Origin: JAGVXD01 sp964554415
Lineage (GTDB): Archaea > Nanobdellota > Nanobdellia > Pacearchaeales > GW2011-AR1
NCBI GenBank assembly: GCA_964554415.1
Contig: CAZKON010000001.1
Span: 1 to 60,586 of the forward strand
Direction: 5' to 3'
DNA length: 60,586 nucleotides
Shown: positions 34,287 through 43,398 of the stretch, one piece after another
Position numbering within the stretch: the stretch's first letter is position 1
Layout: the number at the start of each line of letters is the position of its first letter
Translations under genes and position numbers: made by a program
Notes under the pieces: generated by a model
Database searches by the model: none
What the model saw: only the letters and a program-made list of their open reading frames with translations
What the model was told of the DNA's origin: nothing

Positions 34287-35570
34287 TTAAGCAATCTTCT
34301 TCGCTTTCAATTCAATGCAAACACCTGCTGCAACAGTTGCGCCTGCATCTCTGATAGCAAAACGAGCCATATGTGGATTTGCTGCCTGAGTCTCCAAAAC
34401 TAGGTTGCCAATTGGTTTGATGCGCACTTTTGCAACATCTCCATTCTTTAGAAAATCAGGAGCCTTTGCAGTCTGTCCGTCAGGGCTTGTCTTTTCAATT
34501 AGTTCTATGAATTGGCATGGTACCTGTGCAGTGTGGACATGGAATACTGGGGTGTATCCTTTTGCGATAACAGTAGGATGTGAGATGACTGCAACCTGAG
34601 CTACGAATTCTTCAGCAATTGTTGCAGGTTTTGCTGCATCACAAACTACATCGCCGCGTGCAACATCTTTCTTGCCAACGCCTCTGATGTTGATTCCAAC
34701 ATTGTCTCCTGCTTCTGCCTGAGGCAGTTGTTCATGATGCATCTCAATACTTCTGATTTCGCCTTCTATACCTTTTCCTGATCTTCCAGGAAGAATTATT
34801 ATTTTCTGAGCAATCTTCATAATTCCTGTCTCAATTTTACCGACAGGAACAGTTCCTATACCTGTAATTTCATAAACATCTTGCAAAGGCATACGAAGAG
34901 GTAAATCAATAGGCTTTTCAGGTTGCGCAAATAAGTCCATTTGCTCAAGAACAGTTGGTCCTTTATACCAGGGCATATTCGTGCTCTTTTTAACAACATT
35001 ATCTCCCTTGAAACCAGAGATTGCAAGGAACGTAATTGTATCAGGCTTGTATCCTGCCATCTTCAATACAGCAGAGACATCTGTCTTGGTCTTATTATAA
35101 GTGTCTTCTTTATATTCTACTGCATCCATCTTGTTGATGTTTACTGCAATTTGCTGAACACCCATTGTTCTGAGAAGCCAGACATGCTCTTTCGTCTGAG
35201 GCTGAACCCCATCTTTTGCAGAAATAGTAAGGAATGCACAATCTGCCTGGCTTGCACCAGTAATCATATTCTTAACGAAGTCTTTGTGCCCGGGCGCATC
35301 AATGATTGTGACTTCATATTTGTTAGTAACTAGTTTCTGATAAGATAAGTCAATTGTTACTCCTCGCTCTCGCTCTTCTTTAATGTTATCCATAACGAAT
35401 GCAAACTCAAAACCCGCTTTTCCATGTTTCTGAGCTTCTGCTTTTAGTTTCTCCAATTCTTCAGGAGATACTTTTCCAGAGTCAAACATCAAACGACCAA
35501 TAGTAGTTGACTTGCCATGGTCTACGTGACCGACGAACACAACATTAAGTGTTGGTTTTTGCTTTGCCAT
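34287..35570 (-). CDS. tuf: Elongation factor EF-1 alpha
   Basis: 427 residues, delivers aminoacyl-tRNA to the ribosome. G1 FVGHVDHGKST, switch I ERERGVTIDLSY, G3 DAPGHKDF, G4 NINKMD, followed by the two beta-barrel domains ending AGVCIELKAKK. Length and motifs are standard. In many archaea this gene follows fusA directly; here an 8-kb accessory locus sits between the two. Confidence 0.96.
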   Translation of the reverse strand: MAKQKPTLNVVFVGHVDHGKSTTIGRLMFDSGKVSPEELEKLKAEAQKHGKAGFEFAFVMDNIKEERERGVTIDLSYQKLVTNKYEVTIIDAPGHKDFVKNMITGASQADCAFLTISAKDGVQPQTKEHVWLLRTMGVQQIAVNINKMDAVEYKEDTYNKTKTDVSAVLKMAGYKPDTITFLAISGFKGDNVVKKSTNMPWYKGPTVLEQMDLFAQPEKPIDLPLRMPLQDVYEITGIGTVPVGKIETGIMKIAQKIIILPGRSGKGIEGEIRSIEMHHEQLPQAEAGDNVGINIRGVGKKDVARGDVVCDAAKPATIAEEFVAQVAVISHPTVIAKGYTPVFHVHTAQVPCQFIELIEKTSPDGQTAKAPDFLKNGDVAKVRIKPIGNLVLETQAANPHMARFAIRDAGATVAAGVCIELKAKKIA

Positions 35571-35598
35571 AGTAATACATCTTCGTAAATTATAAGGT

Positions 35599-35606
35599 AT
35601 TTAAAT
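35599..35606 (-). promoter_or_regulatory. TATA box of the EF-1 alpha gene
   Basis: Read on the minus strand the sequence is GATTTAAATACC, about 30 bp before the start codon at 35570, with a purine-rich stretch (AAAAGAAAG) upstream as expected for BRE. A short leader is predicted. Confidence 0.7.
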
Positions 35607-35857
35607 CTTTCTTTTTTGGAATCTACCGTCGGCGCAGGACGAGTTAGCCTACGGCGACTCCGCAGCAAGGAAGTCTGCAGCTCTTTAGCCGAGGAACTCC
35701 GCAGCAAGAGAGGAACGAGATGGTATAATGGATTAAAGTCGTATATAGTTTATATACGAAGATATAGTCAGGGCTAAAAAAACCTAAATACGGAATACGT
35801 TTCACTATCGCGATTGAGCTTTCGCTCAGTCATCGCTGTAATGTTTTTCGTAGTCGC
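35607..35857. other. Gene-free region upstream of tuf with a short direct repeat
   Basis: About 250 bp without a supported gene. The 13-mer ACTCCGCAGCAAG occurs twice (35657-35669 and 35696-35708), each preceded by TTAGCC, giving a decayed tandem unit of ~39 bp. It is more GC-rich than its surroundings. To the right is an AT-rich stretch with the inverted repeat CGTATATAGTTTATATACG at 35742-35760. Confidence 0.5.
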
Positions 35858-37747
35858 TCATGTCTCTGCCTCCCGCTCTGCAGAAACTCTCCTGCAGGCA
35901 AGTTTCGGGCTTACCCACGCAGCTGTTGCACCGCACTGGCGGGGAGCGATGGAGATTCCTTTTCCTCGGAGATAATGATAAATTTCTTTAGATTTAAATC
36001 CCACTGTTCTCAGTTGGCGTATCTCCTCTTTGACCTGTTCGGGCAGTGCATCGCATTTTTTCTTCTTGGGGGGAGGTACACTTTCAACAAGAGAGGTTGC
36101 GTCGCGTACATTTTGATAGTACATATCTATAACATGGGAAGTGACGGGTTTTTTCTGCATGATGCGAGCCCGAAGCTCATCAAAAAAAGCGTAGAAACGC
36201 GTTTCTTCAAGTGGTATCTGCAGGTTTTCCTGAAACCTGCTGCGCATAAAAGCTTTTTCAATTTTCTGTCGTTTATCTTCAGGAAGCGGTGCAAGCACAT
36301 CGTTCACAAAAAAGTCAATCGCTTTCTGATGCGTTCTCGGAAGTTGTGTGGTGAACTCTTGGGGAAGATAACCGATACGCTTGGGAAGGTCTTCTTTTAG
36401 AACATTGTTCTTTCCCTGCTGCGCATTTTCCTGAAAGACATTATTTCTTTCAGAAACAACAAGTTCATTACGCGGAGCAAGAACATGCTCTAATTCATTC
36501 ACATGCGCCCCAAGAACCTCATCATAGATGCGCCAAAACTTCTTTCCACTTCCCTGCAGGAAAAGGCCTCCTTTACGATAATGGACCATAGGGTCATTAC
36601 TCTTTGCAAACATGATGCTTTCACGTTCAGTTAGCGGGCGCAATCTCCCTGGTTCTTGTGCAATCTCGCTCTTCTCTCCAAGCGTGATGCGTAGCATTTG
36701 TGTTTCTTCCCCACTGTCAATCCAGGCAGTAAGATGTGAAATCTGCGAACGGAGATTCTCAGCATACAAGAAGTCATACAACATCGGACTTCCGGTATCA
36801 GATACGTATCTTCCTTTCATAAAATCCTTGATAAAATACGGCCTTCGTAATTGAAGAATCTCCCAGAGCGCATGGAGGCAATTCTGTTTTGCTGCATCAT
36901 GTGGAAATGACTGATGAAATACTCTCATGATATGCATATTCCTCACAGCAGCAATAGAAAGAACAGAAAGATAATGCTTTAAAGGATTTTCTCGAATAAC
37001 GTCGAAGGAAGGAATGCTTCCCTTATCAATGGAACGCAGGTAGGTATGCAAGAAAGGATCTCTCACAAGATCATCAAGTGTTTCTTGGACCGTGTTCGCG
37101 CTCAGCATATAACGCAATCGCGATGTAATACTCTTATCTCTCGTATCATCTAAACTCTGACAGCGCCAAAAATCGTTGCCAGCACTGAGTACACTCGCAA
37201 TGTTTTCCATTTCTTCTCTCTGGTTTGTTCGCGCTATCCTTGCGATTTCGCCAACATCTCCTCCTTTTTCAAAGAAGTCAATTGTTTTCTGATATTCTCC
37301 CTGTCTTTCTTTGCTTTCCCTTGAGCCATAAAAATTCGTCCCCATGATGCATCGGTTTTTCATGCGCTCGTTGAAAAAGACAGTTTTAAGGGTTTCCATC
37401 TCATCCTCTCCAAACTGTGACTTGAAATCAAGATTGATGATATCAAAACGTGGGGTGTTTTTAAGAGAGAAAAACGAAAGCGCAGAGCTTTCATGAACAT
37501 CAATTCCAAGCTTACGCTGGCGAAGTTCTTGTGCAGCTTCTGCATCCTGTTCAATACCATAAATGCGTGTCGGCTTGATTCCTAAAGGAAGATAGACTTC
37601 ACTCACTTCAAGACCTTCATGCCCTGGAAGACATGCAACGCGCAAATTACAGCGCTCAATTTCTGTTGGGTAATGCTTTTCGATAAAGCTTTTTAGTTGC
37701 GCGCGATACAGCCGCTTTGCTTCAAAGTCATAGGTGTCTTTTCTCAT
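35858..37747 (-). CDS. Methyltransferase-fold protein with C-terminal HTH (paralogue A)
   Basis: 629 residues. The N-terminal ~190 have a Rossmann methyltransferase-like order: LRVACLPGHEGLEV in the motif I place, YGIEQDAEAAQEL (acidic end of strand 2), NTPRFDIINLDFKSQ (motif IV place) and MGTNFYGSRES. The canonical NPPY of DNA amino-methylases is absent. The middle carries YVSDTGSPMLYDF. The last ~50 residues (VKEEIRQLRTVGFKSKEIY..QCGATAAW) form an HTH-like module nearly the same as the N-terminus of the gene at 42232. Paralogue of the gene just upstream, overlapping it by 4 bp (ATGA). Methylation is inferred from fold only. Confidence 0.6.
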   Translation of the reverse strand: MRKDTYDFEAKRLYRAQLKSFIEKHYPTEIERCNLRVACLPGHEGLEVSEVYLPLGIKPTRIYGIEQDAEAAQELRQRKLGIDVHESSALSFFSLKNTPRFDIINLDFKSQFGEDEMETLKTVFFNERMKNRCIMGTNFYGSRESKERQGEYQKTIDFFEKGGDVGEIARIARTNQREEMENIASVLSAGNDFWRCQSLDDTRDKSITSRLRYMLSANTVQETLDDLVRDPFLHTYLRSIDKGSIPSFDVIRENPLKHYLSVLSIAAVRNMHIMRVFHQSFPHDAAKQNCLHALWEILQLRRPYFIKDFMKGRYVSDTGSPMLYDFLYAENLRSQISHLTAWIDSGEETQMLRITLGEKSEIAQEPGRLRPLTERESIMFAKSNDPMVHYRKGGLFLQGSGKKFWRIYDEVLGAHVNELEHVLAPRNELVVSERNNVFQENAQQGKNNVLKEDLPKRIGYLPQEFTTQLPRTHQKAIDFFVNDVLAPLPEDKRQKIEKAFMRSRFQENLQIPLEETRFYAFFDELRARIMQKKPVTSHVIDMYYQNVRDATSLVESVPPPKKKKCDALPEQVKEEIRQLRTVGFKSKEIYHYLRGKGISIAPRQCGATAAWVSPKLACRRVSAEREAET

Positions 37748-39168
37748 GATATTGCCTCCTGCAATTTCTTATCCTGCATCGTTACCCACGCTTTATAAGA
37801 ACCGAGCTGGCGTGACGAGATGTTATAGGTGTCACAAAGCTCTGCATCACTGACACTGCCGTCGCGAAGCCATGTGTAGATTTCTGCTTTTTCCGCTGGA
37901 GAAGGCTCGTGAAGCTCTCGTGTCGAAGGCTCTCCATTGTAACCACAAGATAATTCTGGAACAAGCTCAATGCGCGGAGTCATTCGAATAGAGGCTGTTC
38001 TGTAGAAGTCTATTTCTACTTTAAAGATTTGATCGAGAAGGTGCCCATAATCCATCCTTGCTGGGTTAAAAATAAGTTGCAGCTCTTTGGGATTGTATTG
38101 AAGAATACCCTGCGCAGCCATAGTGAGTCTCCTCGGCAGAGGCTGAAAGAGAAAGAAGTCTGCAAGCATCGGACTGCCCGTATTGCTCGTGTAAGCATAA
38201 CGCTCCAGAGTTTTCGGAAGATATGATTTTTGTGATTCCATACAGAGGATTCCGAAAAGTGCCCGTGCGCTTTCTGGATCCATCCAAGTATGAAGCTTGC
38301 GCTCCAATTCGGCTCTGCGGAGTCTGTAATATGCCTGCTCTGCAGGATGCATATCTTCAAGAAGGTCTCGATTTCTTGCATCAGAAAAGCTGTTCATTTC
38401 GTGAAGATGATTCAATAATTGTTCTTTAGACATTTCGTTGAGCTCAGAAGCAACGGCGTCGAGTACTTTCGTGCGATGAGGATCTTCAGAAAAGAAGTGC
38501 TTTCTTATGGGGCGATTGATAGTCCCCCCAGAGAAAATGTTGACGATCTCGGCAGTTATGCCGTCTCTCAATCGTTCAGGCCTCGCTTCTTGTGAAAGCC
38601 GCCTTACTATCTCTGCGGAGTTTTGCCTGATATCTTCGGGAGACTTGTCAAGTGCTTGCATAGCTTCTCTATGGGAATCAAGCGCAAGAATACGCCCTAC
38701 AAGCAATTTCTTCATAGATTCACTTTCGCGCGAGCCATAATAGTTCGTAGCTAAAATGCCATGATGACTCAATAATTGTCGAGAAGCAATATACTCTAAC
38801 GTAAGACACTCTTCAAGTGTCTGTTGCCCTTTATAATCCAAGCTGATGACATCAAACTCCTTCGGCGTTTCGCGCAGGAAATAGTCAGAGGCATCTCTTT
38901 CGACAACTTCGATTCCCAGATTCGCAGCGCGCAGGCGCTGCGCAGGCTCTGCTTCTCGTTCAAGACCAATAATGTTCTGCGGCAGAATACCAAGAGGCAG
39001 ATATACTTCTCGAACTTCAAGTGCTTCTTCTCCTTCCTGCTCTGCGCCGGGGAAGCACGCGACTCTCAACGAAGATGCTCTTCGATATGGAAGAATATTT
39101 TTCTGAACAAATTCTCTTAACTTAATGCGCCAGAGCTGCTTTGCGGGATCGTTATAGGTCTTGCTCAT
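37744..39168 (-). CDS. Methyltransferase-fold protein (paralogue B)
   Basis: 474 residues, first gene of the minus-strand operon. It shares with paralogue A the order LRVACFPGAEQEG, REVYLPLGILPQNIIGLEREAEPAQRL, FDVISLDYKGQ, ATNYYGSRES and YTSNTGSPMLADF. The C-terminus (EIYTWLRDGSVSDAEL..SSRQLGSYKAWV) is a shorter HTH-like version of the shared module. Start at 39168 has AGGAG 6 bp upstream. It faces the glycosylase-helicase operon across a 254-bp structured intergenic region. No family name known to me; substrate unknown. Confidence 0.6.
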   Translation of the reverse strand: MSKTYNDPAKQLWRIKLREFVQKNILPYRRASSLRVACFPGAEQEGEEALEVREVYLPLGILPQNIIGLEREAEPAQRLRAANLGIEVVERDASDYFLRETPKEFDVISLDYKGQQTLEECLTLEYIASRQLLSHHGILATNYYGSRESESMKKLLVGRILALDSHREAMQALDKSPEDIRQNSAEIVRRLSQEARPERLRDGITAEIVNIFSGGTINRPIRKHFFSEDPHRTKVLDAVASELNEMSKEQLLNHLHEMNSFSDARNRDLLEDMHPAEQAYYRLRRAELERKLHTWMDPESARALFGILCMESQKSYLPKTLERYAYTSNTGSPMLADFFLFQPLPRRLTMAAQGILQYNPKELQLIFNPARMDYGHLLDQIFKVEIDFYRTASIRMTPRIELVPELSCGYNGEPSTRELHEPSPAEKAEIYTWLRDGSVSDAELCDTYNISSRQLGSYKAWVTMQDKKLQEAIS

Positions 39169-39202
39169 AGAAGTGCTCCTAAACGGTTTTCATATTTTGT
39201 TG

Positions 39203-39315
39203 TCAAGAACCCACGGACCGAAGTCCGGGACGTGTTCGGGTTCTTGAGCACGCTCAAGAATTCAATTTGCTTACTCACCTCTAAAGTAACGAGTTTGCGC
39301 AAATTAAATTCTTGA
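39203..39315. promoter_or_regulatory. Array of alternating TCAAGAA arms in the divergent promoter
   Basis: Four TCAAGAA/TTCTTGA elements alternate in orientation at 39203, 39241, 39254 and 39309. They allow competing hairpins: TCAAGAACCC (39203-39212) with GGGTTCTTGA (39238-39247); TTCTTGAG (39241-39248) with CTCAAGAA (39253-39260); and the 16-nt arm 39255-39270 with 39299-39314 (15 of 16 paired). CGGAC-CGAA-GTCCG nests at 39214-39227. This could be a multi-site operator for the locus HTH proteins or an RNA switch. TATA for the plus operon is ATTTATAAAC at ~39392. Confidence 0.6.
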
Positions 39316-39422
39316 CGTATCATAGAAAGTGAGTACCGTTGACCTTTTTAAATCTTCCTTAGTATCTACTTTTTAGGTACTACAAAAGAAAGATTTATAA
39401 ACGCCGGTTGTCGGGGAAGAGG

Positions 39423-39887
39423 ATGGATTACAAGAAGTTTTTTGAAAGGAAGACGCAGGATGTTGCTCAGGAACTGCTTGGCAGAATAGTGGTTAGAAAA
39501 TTAGAGTCAGGCATATTTGCTGCGGAGATTACTGAAACAGGAGCGTATGTTGGTTTAGGGAACGATGTTCACGAAGATGCGCGCAAGGGAATGTTTTATA
39601 CTGCAGGGCACATTTTCCTGATGCCTTTCAGAGGATCTCAACTGTTTAATATTGCAAGCGGTGCAGGTAGCCCTGCGTGTGTCGAAATTCGAGAAGTGTG
39701 TGGTGAACGGCGCGTAGCAGGTTCTGGGGCAATTGCAAACTTTCTCAAACTTACTGCAAATATGAACAACATGCCATTGGGAGAGAAGTCAGGAGTGTAT
39801 ATCTCAGATGATTCTTATCGCACAGGAAAAGTCTCACGTTCCGAGGGGCAGGCGGATAACTGCAAAGGATTCTATTCCTTTGCGTAG
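39423..39887 (+). CDS. DNA-3-methyladenine glycosylase, AAG/MPG family, divergent
   Basis: 154 residues from ATG 39423 (MDYKKFFERKTQDVAQELLG), ~25 bp after TATA ATTTATAAAC. The AAG family signature is present in order: FFERxTxxVAxxLLG, then EITETGAY, where the first Glu (E38) is the expected catalytic residue (ETEAY in relatives), and His in NDVHEDARKGM. The strand that normally holds the intercalating tyrosine (YGMYxCxN) reads MPFRGSQLFN, so that Tyr is missing, and the protein is ~40 residues shorter than usual. AAG enzymes excise alkylated purines. It is 8 bp from the helicase-methyltransferase gene, so co-expressed. Confidence 0.75.
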   Translation: MDYKKFFERKTQDVAQELLGRIVVRKLESGIFAAEITETGAYVGLGNDVHEDARKGMFYTAGHIFLMPFRGSQLFNIASGAGSPACVEIREVCGERRVAGSGAIANFLKLTANMNNMPLGEKSGVYISDDSYRTGKVSRSEGQADNCKGFYSFA

Positions 39888-39895
39888 GGTGCATC

Positions 39896-42235
39896 ATGGT
39901 TTATGAATTGCGCCCGTACCAACTGCAGGCAGTCTACAAGCAGCTGACTGATAAAAGGATTATTCTCGCAGATGACATGAGCATGGGCAAATGTTTAGAA
40001 ACCATTGCTGCAAAACCCTTGATTGACGAAGAGATAGGATACCGCCCATCGTTGATTGTTTCTCCGTTGGCAGTCATTCCCCACTGGAATGAAGAAATTC
40101 AAAAATGGCATTACAAAGGCGCAAAAACTTCTATTGTACATATCTCCATCAGAGACATGGTTGAAGATATCAAAAGAGCAGAAGGTGCTGAGTTTGTGCT
40201 CACTTCGTATCCTTTCTTATCCGAAGTAGGAAAACGCCCTGAAGCTCTCGATGCTTTGCTTCGTCTGAATTTCGGACAGGGAGTGTTAGATGAAGGCCAT
40301 CTTACCAGCAATCCAGAATCATTGCGCACACAGTCAGCAAGGGCATTGTTTCACCGCATTCCTTTCCTGACGATTCTCACAGGTACGCCTATCCCCAACA
40401 CTTTGATTGACATCTATTCACAACTTAATTTGATTGACAGAGAAGCATTTCCAATAGAGGAAGGGAATGAAAATACTATGGTTGAAAGTTTTTATGAGAT
40501 TATCCGCACCAAGCCGCATCTGGTCAGGGACATTCTGCATAGCCGCATGCTCCGCCGCACCGCAGAAGAGTACCTTGGAAAAAAGATGCCTCTCCTCATT
40601 CAGGAAACGTTGGAGATACAGTTAACAGGAGAGCATGAAAATGTTTACGAATCAATCTATGAAAACGACGACATCCTCGTCTCTTCAAAATTAGATGAAT
40701 TAAGAAAAGTCTCAATTGAGCCTAATCTTGCAAACCCACGGTTCCTTCCTGAATCTCTGCAGCATCGCTTAGGAAAAATGAGTTCCTGCACGCTTACAAA
40801 AATGAAAGAGCGCGTTCACAACATTATCACAAAAGACAAAGGAAAAGTCCTTTGTTTTTCAGACCTTCGCGAAGGGGTTTTTCCTGTCGTTCAAAAGCTC
40901 TTTCAGGAATACGGCGTTGTTGCTGTCAACAAAGATGTTTCTCCTCACGCGGCTCCGGGGAAGACAGCTCCGCGGGAAGATGCGCGCAAAAAGTTTCAGT
41001 TTAACTCTTGCTATAACTTCATGATTTCAACGAATGTCATGGATGTGGGTGTGGATTTGACAGGAGCAACTCATGAGATTCATCTTACGCTGCCGTTTAT
41101 GCCTTCTTCACTTGACCAGCGCATCAGCAGGATGGTAAGAGTGACTGCAGAAATCGAGAAAAATGAGGCAACATCTATTATTCTCAATCCTGTAATGAGC
41201 AATGGCGCCCCGACAATCACTGAAGGTGTCATGCAGCTCCTTGACGATAAACGGAGGATTATCAGGTACATCTTAGAATCTCCTGAAAAGCTCACGCGCG
41301 AAGATTTAGAGGCGATTAAAAACGGACATCCAGAAAAATCTTCTAGACTTGCAGGCTTTCTCAGTAAAAAATCAAGGATGGATATCCATCTTGGTACATT
41401 GCGGGGCATGGGTGGGGCAAGGATTCTTTCAGATTATGAAGAAGATCCTTCGACTGCGCAAAATTTGGCTTCTACATATGTCAAATACTGGGAAGGCTAT
41501 TATGGAGGAAATACTGCTACATTAACCCAAACAGTTATTCACCAGCTCTTAGGCAAAGACTTGCGGGACCGCTCTTTTGTTGACATCTGTTCAGGACCTT
41601 TCTCACTTTCACGCCGTTTACAGGTTCCTGTCACAAATCTCGATTTGAACCACTACATGCTCGAGGCAGGAAAAGCGCTTGAACAACAAGGCATCGTTCC
41701 AGAGGGCAATATCGTTCATCAGGGGCTTGCAAATAACCTTCCTTTTACCGATAACAAGTTTGAGCTTGCAAATTGCTCTCTTGCACTGCATATGTCAACG
41801 CTTGCAGATGTTGTCGGCAATGGAAGAAGCGAGCGCGAAGAGATTTTTCGAGAGGCACATCGGGTCTCCAAGGAGTTTTATGTATTTACCATGCCTCCCA
41901 GTGTCATCCGCAGAAGCGACCTGCCAACTTTCAAATTAGGATTAGAGCACATGGGCTGGGATATTCTGCCGCAGACAGGGTATTATCGCGGGACAGGAGA
42001 TTCTAAATTCAAGGTGTTTTTATGCGCATTGCAAAAAAGGGATAGCGGCAATGCAGAACCTGTTCCGGAAGAGCTTCTGCACTGGACTCTCGATGACAAA
42101 ATCAGAAACACGCGAAAAGGTAGGACAAGCTCTCCAAGAAAGGGTGGAATACCACGAAAGAAGAAAGACAAGTTTGAGCTCGTTTCAGGGTTTGTTCAGG
42201 AAGATTCAGGAATGGTTGTGGGAGGTGGAGCATGA
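39896..42235 (+). CDS. SNF2-type helicase fused to a SAM methyltransferase domain
   Basis: 779 residues. Helicase: LRPYQLQAV, motif I ADDMSMGKC (K kept, usual T replaced by C), VSPLAVIPHWNEEI, motif II LDEGH (about 131), LTGTPIPNTLID, then KVLCFSDLREG, STNVMDVGVDL and motif VI DQRISRMVR (about 407). From ~555: FVDICSGPFSLSRRL, NLDLNHYMLEAG, LANNLPFTDNKFELANCSLAL, a class I methyltransferase with motifs I, II and IV-like. Small-molecule-type motif order resembles Methyltransf_11; the target is unknown. A basic tail follows. It overlaps the next gene by ATGA. Likely the motor of the locus, moving on DNA while the fused or neighbouring enzymes act. Confidence 0.8.
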   Translation: MVYELRPYQLQAVYKQLTDKRIILADDMSMGKCLETIAAKPLIDEEIGYRPSLIVSPLAVIPHWNEEIQKWHYKGAKTSIVHISIRDMVEDIKRAEGAEFVLTSYPFLSEVGKRPEALDALLRLNFGQGVLDEGHLTSNPESLRTQSARALFHRIPFLTILTGTPIPNTLIDIYSQLNLIDREAFPIEEGNENTMVESFYEIIRTKPHLVRDILHSRMLRRTAEEYLGKKMPLLIQETLEIQLTGEHENVYESIYENDDILVSSKLDELRKVSIEPNLANPRFLPESLQHRLGKMSSCTLTKMKERVHNIITKDKGKVLCFSDLREGVFPVVQKLFQEYGVVAVNKDVSPHAAPGKTAPREDARKKFQFNSCYNFMISTNVMDVGVDLTGATHEIHLTLPFMPSSLDQRISRMVRVTAEIEKNEATSIILNPVMSNGAPTITEGVMQLLDDKRRIIRYILESPEKLTREDLEAIKNGHPEKSSRLAGFLSKKSRMDIHLGTLRGMGGARILSDYEEDPSTAQNLASTYVKYWEGYYGGNTATLTQTVIHQLLGKDLRDRSFVDICSGPFSLSRRLQVPVTNLDLNHYMLEAGKALEQQGIVPEGNIVHQGLANNLPFTDNKFELANCSLALHMSTLADVVGNGRSEREEIFREAHRVSKEFYVFTMPPSVIRRSDLPTFKLGLEHMGWDILPQTGYYRGTGDSKFKVFLCALQKRDSGNAEPVPEELLHWTLDDKIRNTRKGRTSSPRKGGIPRKKKDKFELVSGFVQEDSGMVVGGGA

Positions 42236-43377
42236 GCGCTGATATTCCTGAATCAGTTAAAGAAGAAATCCGCAAATTGAGAAAACAAGGTCTAAGAGTG
42301 AGAGAAATCTATGATATCACGAAAGGAAAATGCCCTTCTATGAACATTAAACAATGCGGCTCTATCGCAGCATGGATAAAAGAAAGCCTTGCACAAAAGA
42401 GAAAATCCAAGAATGCACGAGTAGTACAGAGCAACGGCTCCTCTCCGGCAGCAACGTATAAAAATGTCAGCAACATAGCAGAAAAAAGAACAAAAGCCAT
42501 GAACGAAAACAGGGAAATAACATCTAAAGCATCGCCTCTCGAAGCAGTTGCACAGGAAAAACCGACGTGGGCAGGCAATGAAGGGCCGATAATTACTAAA
42601 GCAGAGGCGATTCATATGCTTTCACAAGGATACGATCCGGGAAAAATGGCAGGATATTACAAAGGGTTTACAGAAGGAGAATTAGTTGCATTTAGCGCCC
42701 ATATAAATATGGGTACTTATAAAAACAATCCTGCGCTTCTCGAAGGCAACGGCAAAAAAAGGGGAAATGGTGAAAGCAAACCTATCCACAAGAAAGAGGA
42801 TTTTATTCCTTTCGTAGCGAAGAATGGACTTGCTCGCGACATGTCTCTGCTTGCTCTGACTCTTAGCGCAGATGGCGGGCAGATAGAAGAAGCAATTATG
42901 GAACTCTATCACGGAAAATTCAAGAGCAAGGACGAACTGCACGAACTATTAAAAGAGACGAAGGAAGATATTGCCAAGATTATTGAAGAAGGAGTCACGA
43001 ATCTCGGCGCATTTATGGGGGATTATACACTGTTCGACCGCCGCATGGCTCCGATTATCTTAGGTGGAGTAGCGAATGCAATTCCTCTGGATAAAGCAAC
43101 ACCTTCACTTGAAAAGATGCTGCTGCGCGTCGCGCACGGGCTATGGGATCCTGCATTTAACAGAGACACGCGAGGAACAATCGCAGATTTAACAAAAAAA
43201 GCAGAGAAGAGCGTTAACCTTGCCCAGGGAATGTATGCCTCTCTGGTAAGGCATTATCAGGCAACGCTTACAATAGAGGAAAATCTGAAAAAGTACGAAG
43301 CAGCGTGGAATGCCCAAAACACTAAAGTTGAAACAGATGGCTCTGCAAGCATGGCAATGTCAAGAAAAAGCGCATAA
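42232..43377 (+). CDS. HTH protein sharing a module with methyltransferase paralogue A
   Basis: 381 residues. Residues ~5-50 (VKEEIRKLRKQGLRVREIY...QCGSIAAWIKESLA) match the C-terminal module of the 35858-37747 protein (VKEEIRQLR..G....EIY....QCG..AAW). Residues ~120-160 (ITKAEAIHMLSQGYDPGKMAGYY..LVAFSAHINMGTYK) look like a second HTH. The rest is helical and unrecognised. Last gene of the plus operon, convergent with fusA (21-bp gap). Plausible roles: target recognition subunit, or regulator binding the TCAAGAA array. Confidence 0.65.
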   Translation: MSADIPESVKEEIRKLRKQGLRVREIYDITKGKCPSMNIKQCGSIAAWIKESLAQKRKSKNARVVQSNGSSPAATYKNVSNIAEKRTKAMNENREITSKASPLEAVAQEKPTWAGNEGPIITKAEAIHMLSQGYDPGKMAGYYKGFTEGELVAFSAHINMGTYKNNPALLEGNGKKRGNGESKPIHKKEDFIPFVAKNGLARDMSLLALTLSADGGQIEEAIMELYHGKFKSKDELHELLKETKEDIAKIIEEGVTNLGAFMGDYTLFDRRMAPIILGGVANAIPLDKATPSLEKMLLRVAHGLWDPAFNRDTRGTIADLTKKAEKSVNLAQGMYASLVRHYQATLTIEENLKKYEAAWNAQNTKVETDGSASMAMSRKSA

Positions 43378-43398
43378 ATCTCTTTTTTGTTTTTATTG

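Noticed and set aside
35607..35735. tRNA or structured RNA in the GC-rich stretch upstream of tuf
   Set aside because: No cloverleaf could be drawn; the signal is a decayed tandem repeat.
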